From Monodelphis domestica (lineage: Eukaryota; Chordata; Mammalia; Didelphimorphia; Didelphidae): a DNA stretch of 64,000 nt. Of this stretch, positions 12,193 to 22,929 are shown in pieces. The translations under genes were made by a program, and so were the position numbers. The notes beneath the pieces were generated by a model that did not search any database, was not told the origin of the DNA, and worked only from the letters and a program-made list of their open reading frames with translations. Each line of letters opens with the position of its first letter. Within the stretch, counting starts at the first letter, position 1. The stretch covers positions 7,254,891 to 7,318,890 of the forward strand of contig NC_077232.1 of the NCBI RefSeq assembly GCF_027887165.1, in the 5' to 3' direction.

Positions 12193-12418
12193 GAACAATT
12201 ATAGGAATGATAATTATAATGGTGATTTCAGGGATCATAATTTTAGGACTGATAATAATCCTAGGGACATAAATCAGGCACCTGACAAGTCATAGCAAAT
12301 GACCCTACAGCAGTATATTTTGAGTGGAGCTTGCCCCCGAACCACCCAGGGAGCTACTATTCTTCAGGGGGAAGCCCAAGGTACTACCCAAAGATTATGA
12401 AGGTGTACGTGTGGGAGG

Positions 12419-13366
12419 GTGTTGGGGCACAGGAATCAACCTTTGATTTTCCAGATTGTCCCTATCCACTGCCCCCCCCCAACTAATGAGTCCCATGTAA
12501 CATTAAAAGTTGGCAACACCTATTATGATTGCCTTTTGGACACGAGAGCTTCCCAGACTGTATTGAAGAGTACACCTGATTTGTATTGCAGTTCCATTGG
12601 CTCAGTTAATGTCAGGGGAGGGGTATCAGGGACACCCCTAAAGGTTCCCAAGCTTTCCCCTAGAATAGTGTCCATAGGATTCCTTAGTGTGGAATACTCT
12701 TTCCTCTTAATGCCTGGCTCCCCTTTACATTTTCTAGGGAGAGACCTTCTTTGCAAGCTTAGGGCCACAATAACGTGTTCTCCAGAAGACTCTATGACTC
12801 TGGAAATGCCTGAGGAATCCTTAACTTTACTCCCTGTACTTCTTTCATATTCTCATGAAATGAAGGAGACTCCTATTTTTGAGATCCCAACTGATATACC
12901 TGAGTCTCTTTGGGCTACATCATCTTCTGATGTTGGCCTACTTAAATCGGCTGTCCCTGTCCAAATTCAAGCAAAGTCTAGCCCACTTCCTTCCATTCCT
13001 CAGTACCCTCTTTTGAAGGAGGCAATTAATGGCATTATACCAGTAATAAATTCCCTGATTGACCAAAGCATCATAATTCCCTGTAAATCTGAATACAATA
13101 CACCCATCCTGCCTATTAAAAAGCCAAAACTGGGGCCCGATGTCAAGTATCTCTATTGCTTTATCCAGAATTTTAGAGCTATGAACAATCACATTATAAA
13201 GAGACATCCTGTAGTTTCCAACATAAATACTGTTATTTCTTCTATTCCTAGCACAGATACATACTTTATAGTAGTAGACTTGTGCTCAGCTTTCTTCTTT
13301 ATACCCATACATGAGAACTCCAGGCAAATCTTTGCTTTCACCTGGAAGGGCTCCAAGTGGACCTAG
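12419..13366 (+). pseudogene. ERV protease and N-terminal reverse transcriptase, inactivated
   Basis: The protease part shows 'LLDTRAS' at residues 41-47 where retroviral aspartic proteases have D-T/S-G, so the Gly is replaced by Arg. The conserved 'GRDLL' follows at 108-112. RT fingers/palm follow: 'PQYPLLKEAINGI', 'NTPILPIKKP', and motif A 'VVDLCSAFF' with its Asp. The frame closes at a stop just before the conserved 'LP-GF-SPTLF' block, which is still readable afterwards. It is an ancient dead copy. Confidence 0.85.
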
Positions 13367-13965
13367 GCTCATCTGCCCTAAGGGTTTGTGGACAGCCCTA
13401 CTCTGTTCACACAATTCTTAACTGCTGAATCAGATGCCACAAAATTTAAATAGTCATTTAATTCAGTATATGAATAGATCTACTCTTGACCTCATCAAAT
13501 GCTAAAGCATGCCAAGTGGATAGCAAACACCTCCTCTTAGAGTTACATAAGAGAGGCTACAAGGTCTCCAAAGACAAAGTTCAGTGGTGTCTCCCCAAGG
13601 TACCATATTTAGACTTTATTTTAACAGCTGGGTCCCATTTAATTTCTCCCAAGCGTATTGAAAATATCCAAAAGTTAAGTGCTCCTACCACTAAAAAGCA
13701 ATTGAGAGCTATTCTTGGAGCAACAGGATTTTGTCAGCAGTGGATCCCTTGCTATGGGGAAATCACTAAGCCCCTTGTAGCACTCACAAAAAACTCAGTC
13801 CCTGAACCACTTAAATTGGAAACAGAACACCTAACAGCTCTTTCAAATTTAAAACAAGCTATCCTGTCTGCCTCTGCTCTAGGCATACCAAATTATGATA
13901 AACCATTTACCTTATATGTCCACAAACAAAAAGGGGTAGCTTCAGGTATTCTAACTCAACTTTAG
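13367..13965 (+). pseudogene. ERV reverse transcriptase C-terminal part (YxDD lost)
   Basis: After the stop, the DNA still reads through the SPTLF block. At 13,467-13,478 the position of the catalytic Y-x-D-D box reads YMNR, so both aspartates are lost. The frame from 13,486 (159 codons) continues into the thumb/connection region with 'GYKVSKDKVQW' and 'KKQLRAILGATGFCQQWIP'. That region is typical of class I RT connection domains. Confidence 0.8.
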
Positions 13966-14299
13966 GGACTTGCTCAATGCCCAGTAGCCTATTATTCTGC
14001 CCAGCTTGACCCAGTGGGTGACGGAGCACCACCATGCCTTAGAGGAGTAGCTGCCACAGCTTTACTGGTAACCAAATCTGCCAATCTGGTATTGGGATGC
14101 CCTCTGACCATAATGTGCCCACACGAAGTTGAGGCATTGTTATTAAGACATAGGACAAGGGCATTTACTGGCCAAAGGATTACTAGGTATGAGATAACCC
14201 TATTAAATAATGAACATATCACACTACAATGCTGTGGAGTTCTTAATCCTACAATCTTGCTCTCTGATTTGCCAATTTCCAGAGAACCTTTACAAAATT

Positions 14300-14850
14300 G
14301 TACATCTTTAGTGTCCACTGTTGATAAACCTTGTAATGATTTATTTATTGGACACACCTTTGGATTATTCGGATTTAATATTCTTTACAGATGGTTCTTC
14401 ATTTATGAGGGATGGTGTGCACTATATAGGAGTTGCAGTAGTTACTGAATTTGATATTCTGTGGTCAGCTTCCTTGCCCTCAAATGTAAACACAGGGTGC
14501 AGAACTCACAGATTTGAAACAGGCCTGTATAATTGCAAAGGATAAAAGAGTCACAATTTACACAAACTCCTGCTATGCCTTTGGCATATGTCACTCTGTT
14601 GGCATGCTATGGCTTCAGAGGGGATTCTTAACATCAGCTAGAAAATGTATTGCCAATGCAAACCTTATTACTGAACTTCTTTCTGCCATCCATCTCCCCA
14701 AAGCTATAGCTGTCATTCACTGCTCTGCATATACAGGTGGCACTGACCCTCTCTCCAGGGGAAATAATCAAGCAGATATAGCAGCAAAACTAGCAGCCTT
14801 AGAAGGCACTGAATTAATTATGCCACTAACAATTACTGATGATTTGGATC
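14300..14850 (+). pseudogene. ERV RNase H domain, frameshifted
   Basis: The first RNase H aspartate motif is visible as 'FFTDGSSF' near 14,385. After a frame change near 14,510, 'IYTNSCYAFGICH' corresponds to the second catalytic region (Asp replaced by Asn). 'LSRGNNQADIAAKLAAL' near 14,755-14,805 is the C-terminal block that keeps the last Asp. The domain is split over two frames. Confidence 0.8.
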
Positions 14851-14989
14851 TATCCCTTTCTTATAAAGAGAAGGAAGTGGAAAAATGGAAGAAGAAATTT
14901 AAAGCAAAACAGATAAATGGAGTATGGGTATCATCAGATGGCAAACCCTTACTCCCTAGAGCTTTCTATAACCAGATTTTTATTACTCT

Positions 14990-16159
14990 ATTCATAAACA
15001 TGGTCATTTTGGCACCCAAGACATTGTAGACTCTGTTAAAAGAGTATGGATAGCACCTGGAATAACTACAATTGCCTCCAAAGTATGTACATCTTGTCAT
15101 ACCTGCCAGGCCTTTAATCAACATGCCTTTTGAGGAAAAGCCTTTGGTGGATGTCCTCTTGCTTACACACCATTTGAGCACCTACAAATTGACTTTATCT
15201 CTATGCCAAAAGTTGGACAATATAAATTTTGTCTGGTCATAGTTGATCAACTGATCAGGTGGCCTGAAGTATTTCCTATTGCTCATGCCACATCAGCTTT
15301 TGCTGCTAAAATCCTTTTGAAAGAAATTATTCCTCATTTTAGCCTGCCAGCACATATTGACTCAGATCAAGGAACTCATTTTACTGATTCAGTGTTATCT
15401 CAAATTTATTCATATCTGGGGATAACTCCTAAATTTCATACACCACATCATTCCCAGAGCTCCAGCCAAGTTGAACAAATGCATAAAGAACTTAAAACCA
15501 TGATTGGCAAATTATGCACAGAGACTCATTTAAAGTGGCCTGAAGGGGAAAGCTGGGTAGCTCAGTGCATTGAGAGCCAGACCTAGAGACTTGAGGTCCT
15601 AGGTTCAAATCTGACCTCAGACATTTCCCAGATGTGGGACCCTGGGCAAGTCACTTGACTCCCATTGCCTAGCCCTTACCACTCTTCTGCTTTGGAACCA
15701 ATACACAATATTGATTCCAAGACAGAAGGTAAGGGTTTAAAAAAATAAAAAAATAAAGTGGCCTGAAATTCTACCTCTGGCCTTATTTTATCTCAGAAGC
15801 AGACCCAGAGGTGATTTACACATCTCACAATTTGAGATGCTATTTGGATATCCACCTATTCAGGCACAGCCCCTGCCTATACCTCATTGTTAGGAGGGGA
15901 TGCAACCATTGCTACATATATCATACAATTACAAACAAAATTGAAAGAACTCCATGACTCTGGAGCTGCTGTTTAAACAGACCCCATTGATTTCCCCCTT
16001 CATGATTTAAACTCAGGTGATAGTGTGTACATAAAGAATTTCAAATGTACTGGGTCGACTGAACCTGCTTATGATGGACCATTCTGAGTCCTATTCACTA
16101 CACCAACAGCCATAAAAATTTGAGAGAGGGGATCATGGATTCATTGTAGCCATGTAAAA
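14990..16159 (+). pseudogene. ERV integrase, DDE residues still visible, interrupted by a SINE
   Basis: The His/Cys zinc-binding region is present across a frame change near 15,000 ('CTSCHTC' near 15,090). A stop lies near 15,131. In the core domain the catalytic triad can be read in one frame: Asp at 15,191 ('QIDFISMP'), Asp at 15,365 ('DSDQGTHF') and Glu at 15,473 ('SSQVEQM'). A SINE inserted at 15,545 splits the core. After it the remnant continues, with stops, to 'SWIHCSHVK' at 16,133-16,159, the class I C-terminal motif. Confidence 0.85.
15545..15753 (+). repeat. tRNA-derived CORE-SINE inserted in ERV integrase
   Basis: Full-length sense SINE: 'agctgggtagctcagtgc' head, 'aggttcaaatctgacctcag', 'gggcaagtcacttgactccc', 'acagaaggtaagggttt', then an A-rich tail. 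A 14-bp TSD 'taaagtggcctgaa' occurs at 15,531-15,544 and 15,754-15,767. It is younger than the provirus. Confidence 0.95.
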
Positions 16160-16491
16160 TGAGTACCTTCTGTTGATGGTGAATAATTGCTTGCACTGAT
16201 TGTATATGACTATTGATTGTGATTGGACTTCTTTAGTGCTGGATTTGTACTATTTTGTTGCACTTTATTTGATTGATCCTTGTATCTGCACAAATTACCT
16301 TGTAGGGAAACATATATACTACCTCAAAGAAAAAAATCTGTATTAGTGACCTATATTGACCCAATGTACCTTTTATAACATTTTGTGCCTTTACTAAATT
16401 TTATTCTATTCTCTTGAATACACATTGCTTTATCTAGCTTGTTTGCACTCACATTGTTTTATCTGCCTTATTTGCACTCACATTGCAGATC
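16160..16491 (+). other. ERV region after integrase, no env frame
   Basis: A/T-rich sequence follows integrase without any long frame. A near-duplication 'ttgcactcacattg' occurs at about 16,443 and 16,472. No surface or transmembrane envelope motif is visible. Confidence 0.5.
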
Positions 16492-16495
16492 ATAG

Positions 16496-17173
16496 TTTGA
16501 ATTTTAAAACGATTTCACCCTAATCAGACCATTCTTTAGAAGATCTGATTTAGCTATTTCCTGATCAATAACAATGGAGACACTTGGAATAACAGAATCA
16601 GGTCTTGGAAACTCCACATTCTCCACCCAACTCAGTTTAACAAGATTTTGAAAGGTCTGCATCAAACTCAAGATTTAATTATTTGAGGAGATGGCCTTCA
16701 ACAGACGTGTGCAAAAAAAAGGACTGTCCTACATCAAGCTAAGTCCTCATTGGTACAGATGAGACGCAGAAAAGTCATGTAAAAACGTCCATATAAGGCA
16801 CGTCACTTCCTGCCTCTTGTCTCTTTCCATGGAGAGATGACTCTGGCTGGCAGCGTGCTAAGCTTTCTGACATCTTGGAGTGTTGGGTGGTGAGTTTTGT
16901 CCTGGAGTTGATTGGCATCTTAGCTAAGCCTCTTTGGAGGTCAGGCTGATTCCTTCCTCCTTCACACTCAAAACCTTACTTTCTAGATCTCCTATCTTCC
17001 TGCCCAGTACTAGCCCCTTCCTTCCTCCTTCATCTTAAAATCTTCTCTACTACATCAATTAAATCACCCTAAAAATTTGTCAGCTGACTTAGGTATTTTA
17101 TTATTTGGGATTTACCTTGGCAACTACTTAAATTTAGATTTTTTCAGTCTCAATCATGATTTCACCCTTTACA
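16496..17173 (+). mobile_element. Solo LTR (family A) inserted in the ERV
   Basis: The 678-bp block aligns along its length with the solo LTR at 48,116-48,797 (682 bp, opposite strand). Shared blocks include 'cagaccattctttagaag', 'tagctatttcctgatcaataa', 'acttggaataacagaatcag' and 'tcttggaaactcc/tacaatctccaccc'. It starts TTTGAATT where TGTGAATT is expected and ends ACA. Flanks read ATAG (16,492-16,495) and ATGG (17,174-17,177), an imperfect 4-bp TSD. It is therefore probably a separate insertion rather than the 3' LTR of the provirus. Confidence 0.75.
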
Positions 17174-18607
17174 ATGGTAAGTCAAAGAGGAAATGAATCT
17201 TATTTTTTGAAAATTAGTCCCTATACTTTACCTCTGTAATTGTGAAATATACACAATTTTAACATTCTGTTTCCTTCCTACATGTGTCATACAGTATTTG
17301 ATTTTTTCCTTCTTTTCTCATTTTTTGCCTTTGAAACACATATCACTAGTATTGAAAAAAAATTTAAACTATTTTTACCTTTTGCAATAGCATAAGCTAA
17401 GATATCCATTTACCTAACATATAAAATACACATCCAAAATGCTTTGGACTATGGCAACCTGCCACTAGTTATTTAACTATTATGAGACTAGCCCAATGAC
17501 TATATCTAATCCAAGGACAAACAGACCACAGAGGAGAACAGAACTTGACTTGCAAAGTTCCAAACGAGCACAAAAATGTGAAGGAAACCAAGCCAATCCT
17601 ATGGGGATTGATGACATTCTGCACAAAAAGCACAATGACTTGATCATGTGTGAGACTCAAGGTTGCAGCTGTTTAACATGTGTTAAATGCAGGACTTCCT
17701 TGTTCCAAACTCTATATCAAGCATATAACATCCTTTGCTCTGACTCCATTATCCCCCCCCCAAAAAAAAACAACGAAGAAAGGGGTTGAACCAGGAAATT
17801 CTATTTCCCATTTGTCTCAAGATCTAGTCTCTTTTTCTATTTTCTCTCATGATGTGACAACTTACTGTGGTCCAGACTGCTAAACTGGGTTAGTGACTAA
17901 TTGTTGTTGTATGCTTATGGGACATGGATCATTACAAGAACCTGTTCTGAATTGTGATTTTTTCTTTTCTTTTTTTCTTTTTTTCCTCTTTCTTCCCAGA
18001 ATTTTTTCAAGTTTTCTTTTTATATTTTTTATCTGACTCAGAAGTTATTTTTATTATTTTAATTTCTTTGATTCCTTGATGTTTTTTGATACTTGATTCA
18101 TATGCCTTATGACTCAACCATGTATCCCTGTGTAATTCCTACATGCATCCCTGTACCCTCCTCAGGGGTGGAATGTATTATTATTTTCCTCAGGGGGCAC
18201 TATGTTATTGTTGTGAACTTTGACTTGAATTTGAGTCAAATTTAGAACAAGAGACTACCTCACAGAATCTAGAAGGAGCCATGAAGATGCCTGCAGAGAC
18301 CACATGCTGTATCAGAAGATCCAGAGTGAACTTTGAGATATGGTGAATTTGAACTTTGGGGAGGTTGAAATGCTTTTGTTTTGAATGTACACTCTTATGC
18401 CAAAGGGGACTGCCCCTAACTGACTTTTTGTCAATGCACCTATTATTGGTTTTGTTCCTTTTCCCTTTTGTTTTCCTCTTATCCCCAAATTATTATAATT
18501 TCCCTTTAAAAACTGTAACATTTGTATATACCTCTAGTTAAAGTTATGTTAGTTATGTTTTCATGATCCATTGGGGAGACTGGTCTCCCAAAGGATCACA
18601 GGGGGAA
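17174..18607 (+). other. ERV 3' internal remnant, no env
   Basis: Continues the provirus after the solo LTR. The longest frame is 97 codons at 17,496, with a small Cys cluster but no recognisable envelope signature. Two polypurine-like sites precede TGTATT: 'aggggtggaa' ending at 18,173 and 'cagggggaa' ending at 18,607. Either could be the plus-strand primer site upstream of the 3' LTR. Confidence 0.55.
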
Positions 18608-18867
18608 TGTATTGATTTAGAATTTGAACCCTGGAGACTACATTTCCCACAATCCCTTTTTCCTTTTCCTGTTTGTGTGTCTCCTTACATGGGGGGAGTT
18701 TTGAGTTTCTGTTTTCGCCCATGTGGTCTCTCTGGTTCCATGGTGGAAGAGGGGGGAGCAGCTTTTGGTTTTGGCTAGCCTTACTTCCTTATACTTCAAG
18801 ATAAATATTTAATAAATATTATTAAATATAATCCTTGGAGTACTGGATATTAATTTTAATCTTTACA
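18608..18867 (+). mobile_element. ERV 3' LTR (short form; may begin at 18,174)
   Basis: Begins TGTATTG after the purine-rich 'cagggggaa' and ends TTTACA, with AATAAA at 18,811-18,816 about 50 bp before the end. L1 sequence resumes at 18,868 in the frame of the interrupted element. If the upstream polypurine site at 18,164-18,173 is the true one, the LTR would be about 694 bp instead of 260 bp. Confidence 0.65.
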
Positions 18868-20300
18868 AAATATATCTTATTCAATAGGAGGGGAAGGGGA
18901 TAAGAGAAAGGATTGGGGATAAAAGAGAAGGAGGGAATATTAAAGCAGGCAGTGGTCAGAAGCAAAATAGACTTTTGAGCAGGGTCAGGACAAAAAGAGA
19001 CAGAAGGATAGACAGAAGAAAATGGTATGGAAGGAAATACAGTCAGTAATCATAATTGTGAATGTGAATGAGATGAACTCAACCATAAATTGCAAGCAGA
19101 TAGCAGAATTGGATTGGAAACCAGAATCTAACAATATGTTGTTCATGAGACACACTTGAAATAGAAAGACACAGCAATAAAAGACTGAGAGATAAAGAAT
19201 ATTACAAGATAGAAAATGAATAATTTTGATTATATTAAATTAAAAAGGTTTTGTACAAACAAAACCAATGAAACCAAAATTAGAAGGGAAGCAACAAACT
19301 GTGAAAATTTTTATAACAAATTTCTCTGGCAAAGGTTTAATTTCTAAAAAAAAAAATGAAACTAAATCAAATTCATAAGAAAGCAAGCCATTCCCCAATT
19401 GACAATCAAGGAATATGAATATGTAGTTTTCAGATGAAGAAATCAAAACTATCAGTAATTATAAGAAAAAAGTTTCTAAATCCCTTTTGATTAGAGAAAT
19501 ACAAATCACAACTCTGAGGTACCACCTCACACCTAGCAGACTGGCCAATATGACAGCAAAGGAAAGCGATAAATGTTGGAGGGATGTGGCAAAATTGGGA
19601 CACTAATGCACTGCTGGTGGATTTTTGAAGTGATCCAACTATTCAGAAGGGCAATTTGGAATATCAATGCATAATCTTCAATCCAGAAATACCACTATTA
19701 GGTTTGTATCCCAAAGAGATTTTTTTTAAAGGGAAAGGATCTGTTTGTACAAAAATATTTATATATATTTATTTTACATATTTATATGTTCATATATTTT
19801 AATATATTTTTTATAGTGGCAAAAAGCTGGAAACTGAAGGGATGCCCCTCAATTGGGGAATGACTGAACAAATTGTGGTATATGATGTTGATGGAATACT
19901 ATTGCTATAAGGAATGATGAACTGCTTAATTTCTATAAGAACTGTAACAACCTACACAAACTGATGTGGAGTGAAATGAGCAGAACCAGTAGGACATTAT
20001 TCATAGTAACAGGAATATTATGGGACAATCAAAGGTAATTGACTTTGCTACTAATAGCAATGCAATGATACAGGACAATTCTGTGGGACTTATGAGAAAG
20101 AATGCTAGCCACATCTAGAGAAAGAACTGTGGGAGCAAAAATCCAGAAGAAAAACATATAATTTATCATTTATTTATATGTTTATGATTTAGAGTTTTGG
20201 TTTTAAAAGATTACTCTATTACAAAAATGAATAATATAGAAATAAGTATTGAGTGATAATACATGTATAACCCATTAGATGGAAGGAGATAACTTTTTCG
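18868..20300 (+). mobile_element. Old L1, 3' part, sense, with internal deletion
   Basis: 18,868-19,210 is the ORF1-ORF2 spacer and ORF2 start. It then jumps at about 19,212 to the C-terminal part of ORF2 ('gtacaaacaaaaccaatg' near 19,252), skipping most of ORF2, and runs on into the 3' UTR ending near 20,300. This is the continuation of 9,255-10,725 after the ERV. No coding capacity remains. Confidence 0.82.
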
Positions 20301-20660
20301 GTCCCAAAAAATTTAGGACACTAGCACAAAAGATCTGTTGCACCAGGATGGAAGTGGAGCACAAAGCAATAAATCAAGGCAGGCTCCATTATGGCAACAA
20401 GCTCAGAAGGCAATTCCTGGGATCCCTTTGCTGGCTCCCGGTATAAGACTTTTGCTTCCTTGTATGCAGATCCAGGTATCAGTCCTGGATCACAATCTCA
20501 GAAGGAGGCAGAAATTAGCACACACAAGTACTTGTAGCCTCAGGGAAGCAGGGGTACAGTTCCAAGGTGGAAAGCAATGCTCAGGTTTCCTCATAGAGCA
20601 GAGCACAGGCTGGGAGAGTATTAAACATGCCTCTCCTTATATCATACTACTCTGGTGATT
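20301..20660. other. Unassigned block between L1 pieces
   Basis: About 360 bp that are more GC-rich than the surroundings, with an accidental 106-codon frame (20,338-20,658). I do not recognise a family. Its position between two L1 fragments suggests an L1 5' UTR variant or an unclassified LTR piece. Confidence 0.35.
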
Positions 20661-21782
20661 GTTTTTCTATTAAAATTTTTATTTTTAGGTTTTTCCCCAT
20701 GATTCCATAATTCATGTTTTCTCTCTCCCCTCATCCCAACCTTCCCTCCTGGACTTAATAAGTAATTCTACTGGGTTATACATATATATTTTCACTGGGA
20801 CCCATTTCTATAATACTCATTTTTGTAAAAGAGTAATCCTTTAAAACCAAAACCCTAAATCACATACCCATATTGTAAGGGGGAAATGGGGTTACTTTTT
20901 AAAGGGTTGGACTTGATTATTTAAGAGGGTGGTCACCAGGAATTTAATTAATTCCAAAGAGATTTTATATACAATTTGTTTACAAAATGTAGAAAGAGTG
21001 AAGCAAGAAATCAGAGAGAGGAAAAGGTACGATATTTAGACTGAGCACTAAGTAATTTATTCCCGGTCCCTCCAAGCAGGGAGAATTAGTTTCATCTGGC
21101 CTCGGCAAAGCTGAGGAACTGGAAAGTGTCTCTCGAGAATAGGTCTCTCCAGAAGATAGTTTTTTTTATTTTTTTAGAAAAATCCATCAGTAAAGAGTCA
21201 GCCTTTCATTCACCATGTCAGTCCACTAAGCAGATTCTTTAACAGCCTCATCAGGAAAATAGGGTCTCAGGTCCAGTCAGGAGATCCTTCTGCCCCTCTT
21301 CACCAGCCTCAACTCAAAAGCATGAAGAATTCTTCCAGTATCCACTTTCAAAAAATGAAGAAATGAATCTCACAGGAAGTAGCAGCTCCTTTTCAAGATG
21401 CTTCTTTTTTTTTTTGTCACTTCCTGTATCTTCCCCTAATTTTACGTCTACCTATCACAGTTGACACTTTGTTTTAGGACTGCCCAGAAGGCAGTCAGTG
21501 GATTCTGATTCATCATCCACTATCACACACATGGGTCACAGGCCTTCCCCACTCAATGTGTGAAATGGGGCGTTTGCTCCTTTGGTGATTAAATCTAAAA
21601 ATGGGTAGGTCTCCATATTTAACTTTTAAGTATTGTGTTCTAAAAATAGACAGGGGTTACAATTTATTCTTCATAATCAAGGGAGAGTTAAACATTTTTA
21701 TTGTTATAATCAGGGAAGTGTTCAATTTAATCTTCACAATATAAACAAGTGATAAATCATATGTTTTCTTCTGGATTTCAGT
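20661..21782 (-). mobile_element. L1 3' end, antisense, split by a solo LTR
   Basis: Antisense L1 3' UTR at 20,661-20,873 (U/T-rich with 'ccccatgattccataattcatg'). It continues at 21,743-21,782 after the LTR ('aaacaagtgataaatcatatg', 'ttttcttctggattt'). Confidence 0.75.
20874..21738 (-). mobile_element. Solo LTR (family B), antisense, 865 bp
   Basis: Starts TGTAAGG and ends TTCACA on the + strand. The 4-bp TSD ATAT is at 20,870-20,873 and 21,739-21,742. It aligns with 54,640-55,447 over nearly its whole length: 'tcaccaggaatttaattaattcc', 'atttacaaaatgtagaaagag', 'gagcactaagtaattta', 'ttcctgtatcttcccctaatttta' and 'atctaaaaatgggtagg'. No internal retroviral sequence is attached. Confidence 0.92.
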
Positions 21783-22243
21783 CACTCGGGCTTGGAGTGA
21801 AGAAGTCACTCAGAGGAGAGACTGGAAGAAGAAGTAGGAGTTGGACTGGAAGACAGTACAGGCTGGAAGACAGACACTCAGACTTGGAGTGAAGACACTT
21901 GGCTGTTGAACTGGACCTCTGGAGGAGCTCGTGCAGGAGACCTCAGACTGCTTTCCTTTTAGATGGTTACCATGGTGAATGAAAAGGCTGACTTAGTTTC
22001 CTTGCCTTTCTGGAGGTGTGAACCTCCTAGAAAGGCCCATCGTCTTGAGACTCCTTTCCCCTGGCTGGGGCTTAGAATTTCTACCTGGCACTGAGGAAGC
22101 CATAGCTCTCTCTCCCTCTCTGTCTCCCCTTTTTGCTCTTCCTTAATATCTTCCCTCTACTGTAAAAATAAACTACCACAAATTACATTTTACTTTAGTA
22201 ATTCATTTTGGGATTTAGTAATTAAATCCCTGGCAATCACCAA
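21783..22243 (+). mobile_element. LTR fragment (related family), sense
   Basis: Contains a GC-richer 5' part with repeated 'cactcggcttggagtgaag'-like units (about 21,784 and 21,876), a CT-rich stretch, an AATAAA at about 22,166, and an end 'ttgggatttagtaattaaat' plus 'ccctggcaatcacca'. That end matches the U5 end of family A LTRs ('tttgggattt...ccttggcaac'). The 5' boundary and TSD could not be fixed. Confidence 0.6.
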
Positions 22244-22535
22244 TAAACATTCATGTCCAACCATATAAAATTTAATACCCTCTAGGATTTTCCATGTATA
22301 CCAACATATCATCTGCAAAAGGTCATAGTTTTATTACCCCTTTACCCATTCTGGTTTCTTCCATTTATTTTCCCTTTGTATTTGCTATTACTAATGTTTC
22401 TAATACTATGTCAAAGAATATTGGTGATAATGGACATTCTCGATTAACTTCTGATCTTACTGAAAAGGCTTCTAGCTTCTCCCCATTACAAATAATACTT
22501 GCTGATGATTTTAGATAGATGCTTCATATCATTTC

Positions 22536-22671
22536 TTTTTTATTTTATTTTATTTTATTTTATTAGTCAATTTAGAACATTTTCCCTTGGTTACAAGCCC
22601 AAAAGAATTCATGTTCCTTCCCTCCCTCCCTTCCTCCCATAGCTGATGTGCAATTCCCCTGGGTTTCACAT
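22536..22671 (-). mobile_element. Short L1 3' tail insertion, antisense
   Basis: A (TTTTA)n tract followed by the antisense terminal L1 3' UTR ('gctgatgtgcaattcccctg'). Flanks 'gcttcatatcatttc' (22,521-22,535) and 'gctttatatcatttc' (22,672-22,686) form a 15-bp TSD with one mismatch. Confidence 0.9.
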
Positions 22672-22725
22672 GCTTTATATCATTTCAAGAAAAACTTCAT
22701 TTATATCTGTGCTTTCCAGTGCTTT

Positions 22726-22929
22726 AAAAAAAAAAGCCTCTTATCCTCAGTCTTAGAGTCAGTACTGTGTATTGGTTCCAAGACAGAAGAGTGCTAAGGG
22801 CTAGGCAATGTGGGTCAAGTGACTTGCCCAGGGTCACACAGCTGGGAAGTGTCTGAGGATAGATTTTAACCTAGGACCTCCTGTCTCTAGGCCTAGTTCT
22901 CAATTCAGTAAGCTACCCAGCTGCCCCCT
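22726..22929 (-). repeat. tRNA-derived CORE-SINE, antisense
   Basis: Reverse-strand SINE ending in 'ctacccagctgcccc'. A perfect 14-bp TSD 'ctttccagtgcttt' sits at 22,712-22,725 and 22,930-22,943, inside the antisense L1. Confidence 0.95.

Larger units (their letters stand above)
10726..18867 (+). mobile_element. Decayed class I (gamma-like) endogenous retrovirus, 3' LTR only
   Basis: Order of parts: gag-like frames (10,871-12,192), protease and reverse transcriptase (RT) (12,419-13,965), RNase H (about 14,340-14,830), integrase (about 15,000-16,160, split by a SINE), a region without env coding (16,160-18,600, split by a solo LTR) and a 3' LTR ending at 18,867. The 'GRDLL' end of protease, the general RT spacing and the integrase C-terminal 'SWIHCSHVK' point to class I/gamma-type. 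All genes carry stops and frameshifts. No 5' LTR or primer-binding site is visible between the L1 (ending about 10,725) and the first frame. Host L1 sequence resumes directly after the 3' LTR. Confidence 0.88.

Noticed and set aside
17496..17789. 97-codon frame with a Cys cluster as an env remnant
   Set aside because: No envelope signature (signal peptide, cleavage site, fusion or immunosuppressive-type region) is visible, so it is left unassigned.
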